6,531 nucleotides of DNA. It comes from Wenzhouxiangella sp. (GTDB lineage Bacteria > Pseudomonadota > Gammaproteobacteria > Xanthomonadales > Wenzhouxiangellaceae). Each line of letters opens with the position of its first letter. Within the stretch, counting starts at the first letter, position 1. Both the position numbers and the translations under genes were made by a program. Where the stretch lies: positions 1 to 6,531 of the forward strand of contig SLJA01000199.1 of NCBI GenBank assembly GCA_007135355.1. The letters are read 5' to 3'. This document shows positions 5,397 to 6,531 of this stretch, one piece after another. Under the pieces are notes generated by a model, which saw only the letters and a list, made by a program, of their open reading frames with translations, was not told the DNA's origin and searched no databases.

Positions 5397-6531
5397 TCGC
5401 CATCCTGCTCGACAGCCTGCGCTCGGCGTTTGAGGCCATCCGGGCCAACGGTCTGCGCTCTTTTCTGACCACGCTGGGCATCATCATCAGCGTGGCGGCG
5501 ATCATTGCCGTGATCTCGATCATCCAGGGCTTGTCGCACACGGTCAACGCGGAGTTCGAGGGTTTGGGCGCCGATACGCTGAGCATCAGTTCGCATCAGA
5601 ACTTTGCCGACGCCATGATCGGACGTTTCGCGACTCTGGGCATGGACGATCTGCGCGCCGTCCAGCACCGGGTCCCCGGCATCTCGCACGTCACGCCCAT
5701 CCTGTTCAACACCGACGGGCGCTCGAACCGCGTCAGCTACCGTGGTCGCGAGCACTTCACCACCCTGCAGGGCGTCGGCCATGCCTATATCGATGTGTCC
5801 GGAGTCATGCTGCAGGAAGGGCGTTTCTTCAATCGCGCCGACGAAGACCGGCGGCGCTTTGTCTGCCTGATCGGCACGGAAGTCGCCGAGCGGCTGGAGC
5901 TACCGGGGAGCGGCCTGGGCGAGTTCATCCAGCTCGGCGACGAGTGGTGCCGGATCATCGGCGTGCTGGAGCCACGCGGTGAGTTTTTCGGCATTTCCCA
6001 GGACAATCAGGTGTTGCTGCCGTTCAACACCATGCAGCGCATGATCGGGCCCCATCGGCGCATCAATATCGATATCCAGTTGCGCGTGGTTGACGCCGAA
6101 CGCATCGACGAGGTCAGCGAACGCATCCGCCGGGTCTTGCGCCAGCAGCGCGACATCGGCCCCGGCCAGCGCGATGACTTCCGGGTGCAGACCGCCCAGC
6201 AGCTCACCGACGGTTTCAACAACATCGTCGCCACGGTCACCGCCGTGGCCGGTGGCATTGTCGGGATTTCCCTGCTGGTCGGCGGCATCGGGATCATGAA
6301 CATCATGCTGGTCTCGGTCACCGAGCGCACCCGAGAAATCGGCATCCTCAAGGCACTAGGTGCCACCCGCAGCGACATCCTGCTGCAGTTTCTGATCGAG
6401 GCCGTGGTCCTGAGCCTGCTCGGCGGGCTGATCGGCTTAGGGATCGGCTACGGCATCGGCGCCCTGGCGGCCACCCTGATGCCTGGCTTTCCGCCGGCCC
6501 ACGTGCCGATCTGGGCGATCTTCCTGGCGGT
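5393..6531 (+). CDS. MacB/FtsX-type ABC transporter permease (partial, C-terminus outside window)
   Basis: The ATG at 5393 overlaps the ATPase stop by four bases (ATGA); 379 codons are visible and the frame is open at the window end. No clear Shine-Dalgarno is seen, so translation is probably coupled to the ATPase gene. The layout is that of MacB permeases: cytoplasmic start (DSLRSAFEAIRANGLRSFLTTLGI), TM1 (about 24-46), a periplasmic domain of about 228 residues (49-276), then TM2 (about 280-306) with GGIGIMNIMLVSVTERTREIG, a hallmark of MacB, the cytoplasmic ILKALGATRSDIL coupling stretch, TM3 (about 330-357) and the beginning of TM4 (from about 371). Only a few dozen residues should be missing, as the family runs about 400-415. 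The two cysteines of the visible part (C158 and C186) both lie in the periplasmic domain. Substrates of the family include macrolides, peptides, lipopeptides and siderophores; the actual one is not deducible. Confidence 0.94.
   Translation, partial: MIAILLDSLRSAFEAIRANGLRSFLTTLGIIISVAAIIAVISIIQGLSHTVNAEFEGLGADTLSISSHQNFADAMIGRFATLGMDDLRAVQHRVPGISHVTPILFNTDGRSNRVSYRGREHFTTLQGVGHAYIDVSGVMLQEGRFFNRADEDRRRFVCLIGTEVAERLELPGSGLGEFIQLGDEWCRIIGVLEPRGEFFGISQDNQVLLPFNTMQRMIGPHRRINIDIQLRVVDAERIDEVSERIRRVLRQQRDIGPGQRDDFRVQTAQQLTDGFNNIVATVTAVAGGIVGISLLVGGIGIMNIMLVSVTERTREIGILKALGATRSDILLQFLIEAVVLSLLGGLIGLGIGYGIGALAATLMPGFPPAHVPIWAIFLA

Noticed and set aside
4683..6531. Reading the ATPase and permease as LolD and LolC/E of lipoprotein export.
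   Set aside because: The directly preceding MacA-type adaptor and the permease hallmark around residues 298-317 fit MacAB-type exporters better; LolCDE has no adaptor gene of this type.

Overview
The window comes from a Gram-negative bacterium with fairly GC-rich DNA, most probably a gammaproteobacterium (placement inferred from gene content and protein style, e.g. a Xanthomonadales/Chromatiales-like lineage; not proven). Gram-negative identity rests on a predicted periplasmic glycosidase with a Sec signal peptide and on a periplasmic adaptor whose hairpin tip resembles those that dock on TolC-type outer-membrane channels.

Layout: two blocks diverge from an intergenic region at about 2644-2778. 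The left block is on the minus strand: a CNNM/CBS/CorC-HlyC membrane protein (2643 to 1333), then, 67 bases downstream, a family 3 glycoside hydrolase (1265 to beyond base 1) whose C-terminal half lies outside the window. The right block is on the plus strand: a five-helix YIP1-family membrane protein (2779-3486), a MacA/HlyD-type membrane fusion protein (3488-4681), a MacB/LolD-type ABC ATPase (4683-5396) and a MacB/FtsX-type permease (5393 to beyond 6531, truncated by the window edge). The four right-hand genes are separated by 1 base, 1 base and a 4-base ATGA overlap, so they are almost certainly one translationally coupled operon.

How they work together: adaptor, ATPase and permease are the parts of a MacAB-type tripartite transporter in which the MacB ATPase and permease are separate polypeptides rather than one fused protein. 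No outer-membrane factor is visible; it may be further downstream or a shared TolC homologue. The YIP1 protein as first gene is the least explained part and the best candidate for something undescribed: a membrane accessory of the exporter. The left block has no evident link in function with the right one. No RNA genes, mobile elements, CRISPR arrays or convincing terminators were seen; the window is densely coding and otherwise looks ordinary.
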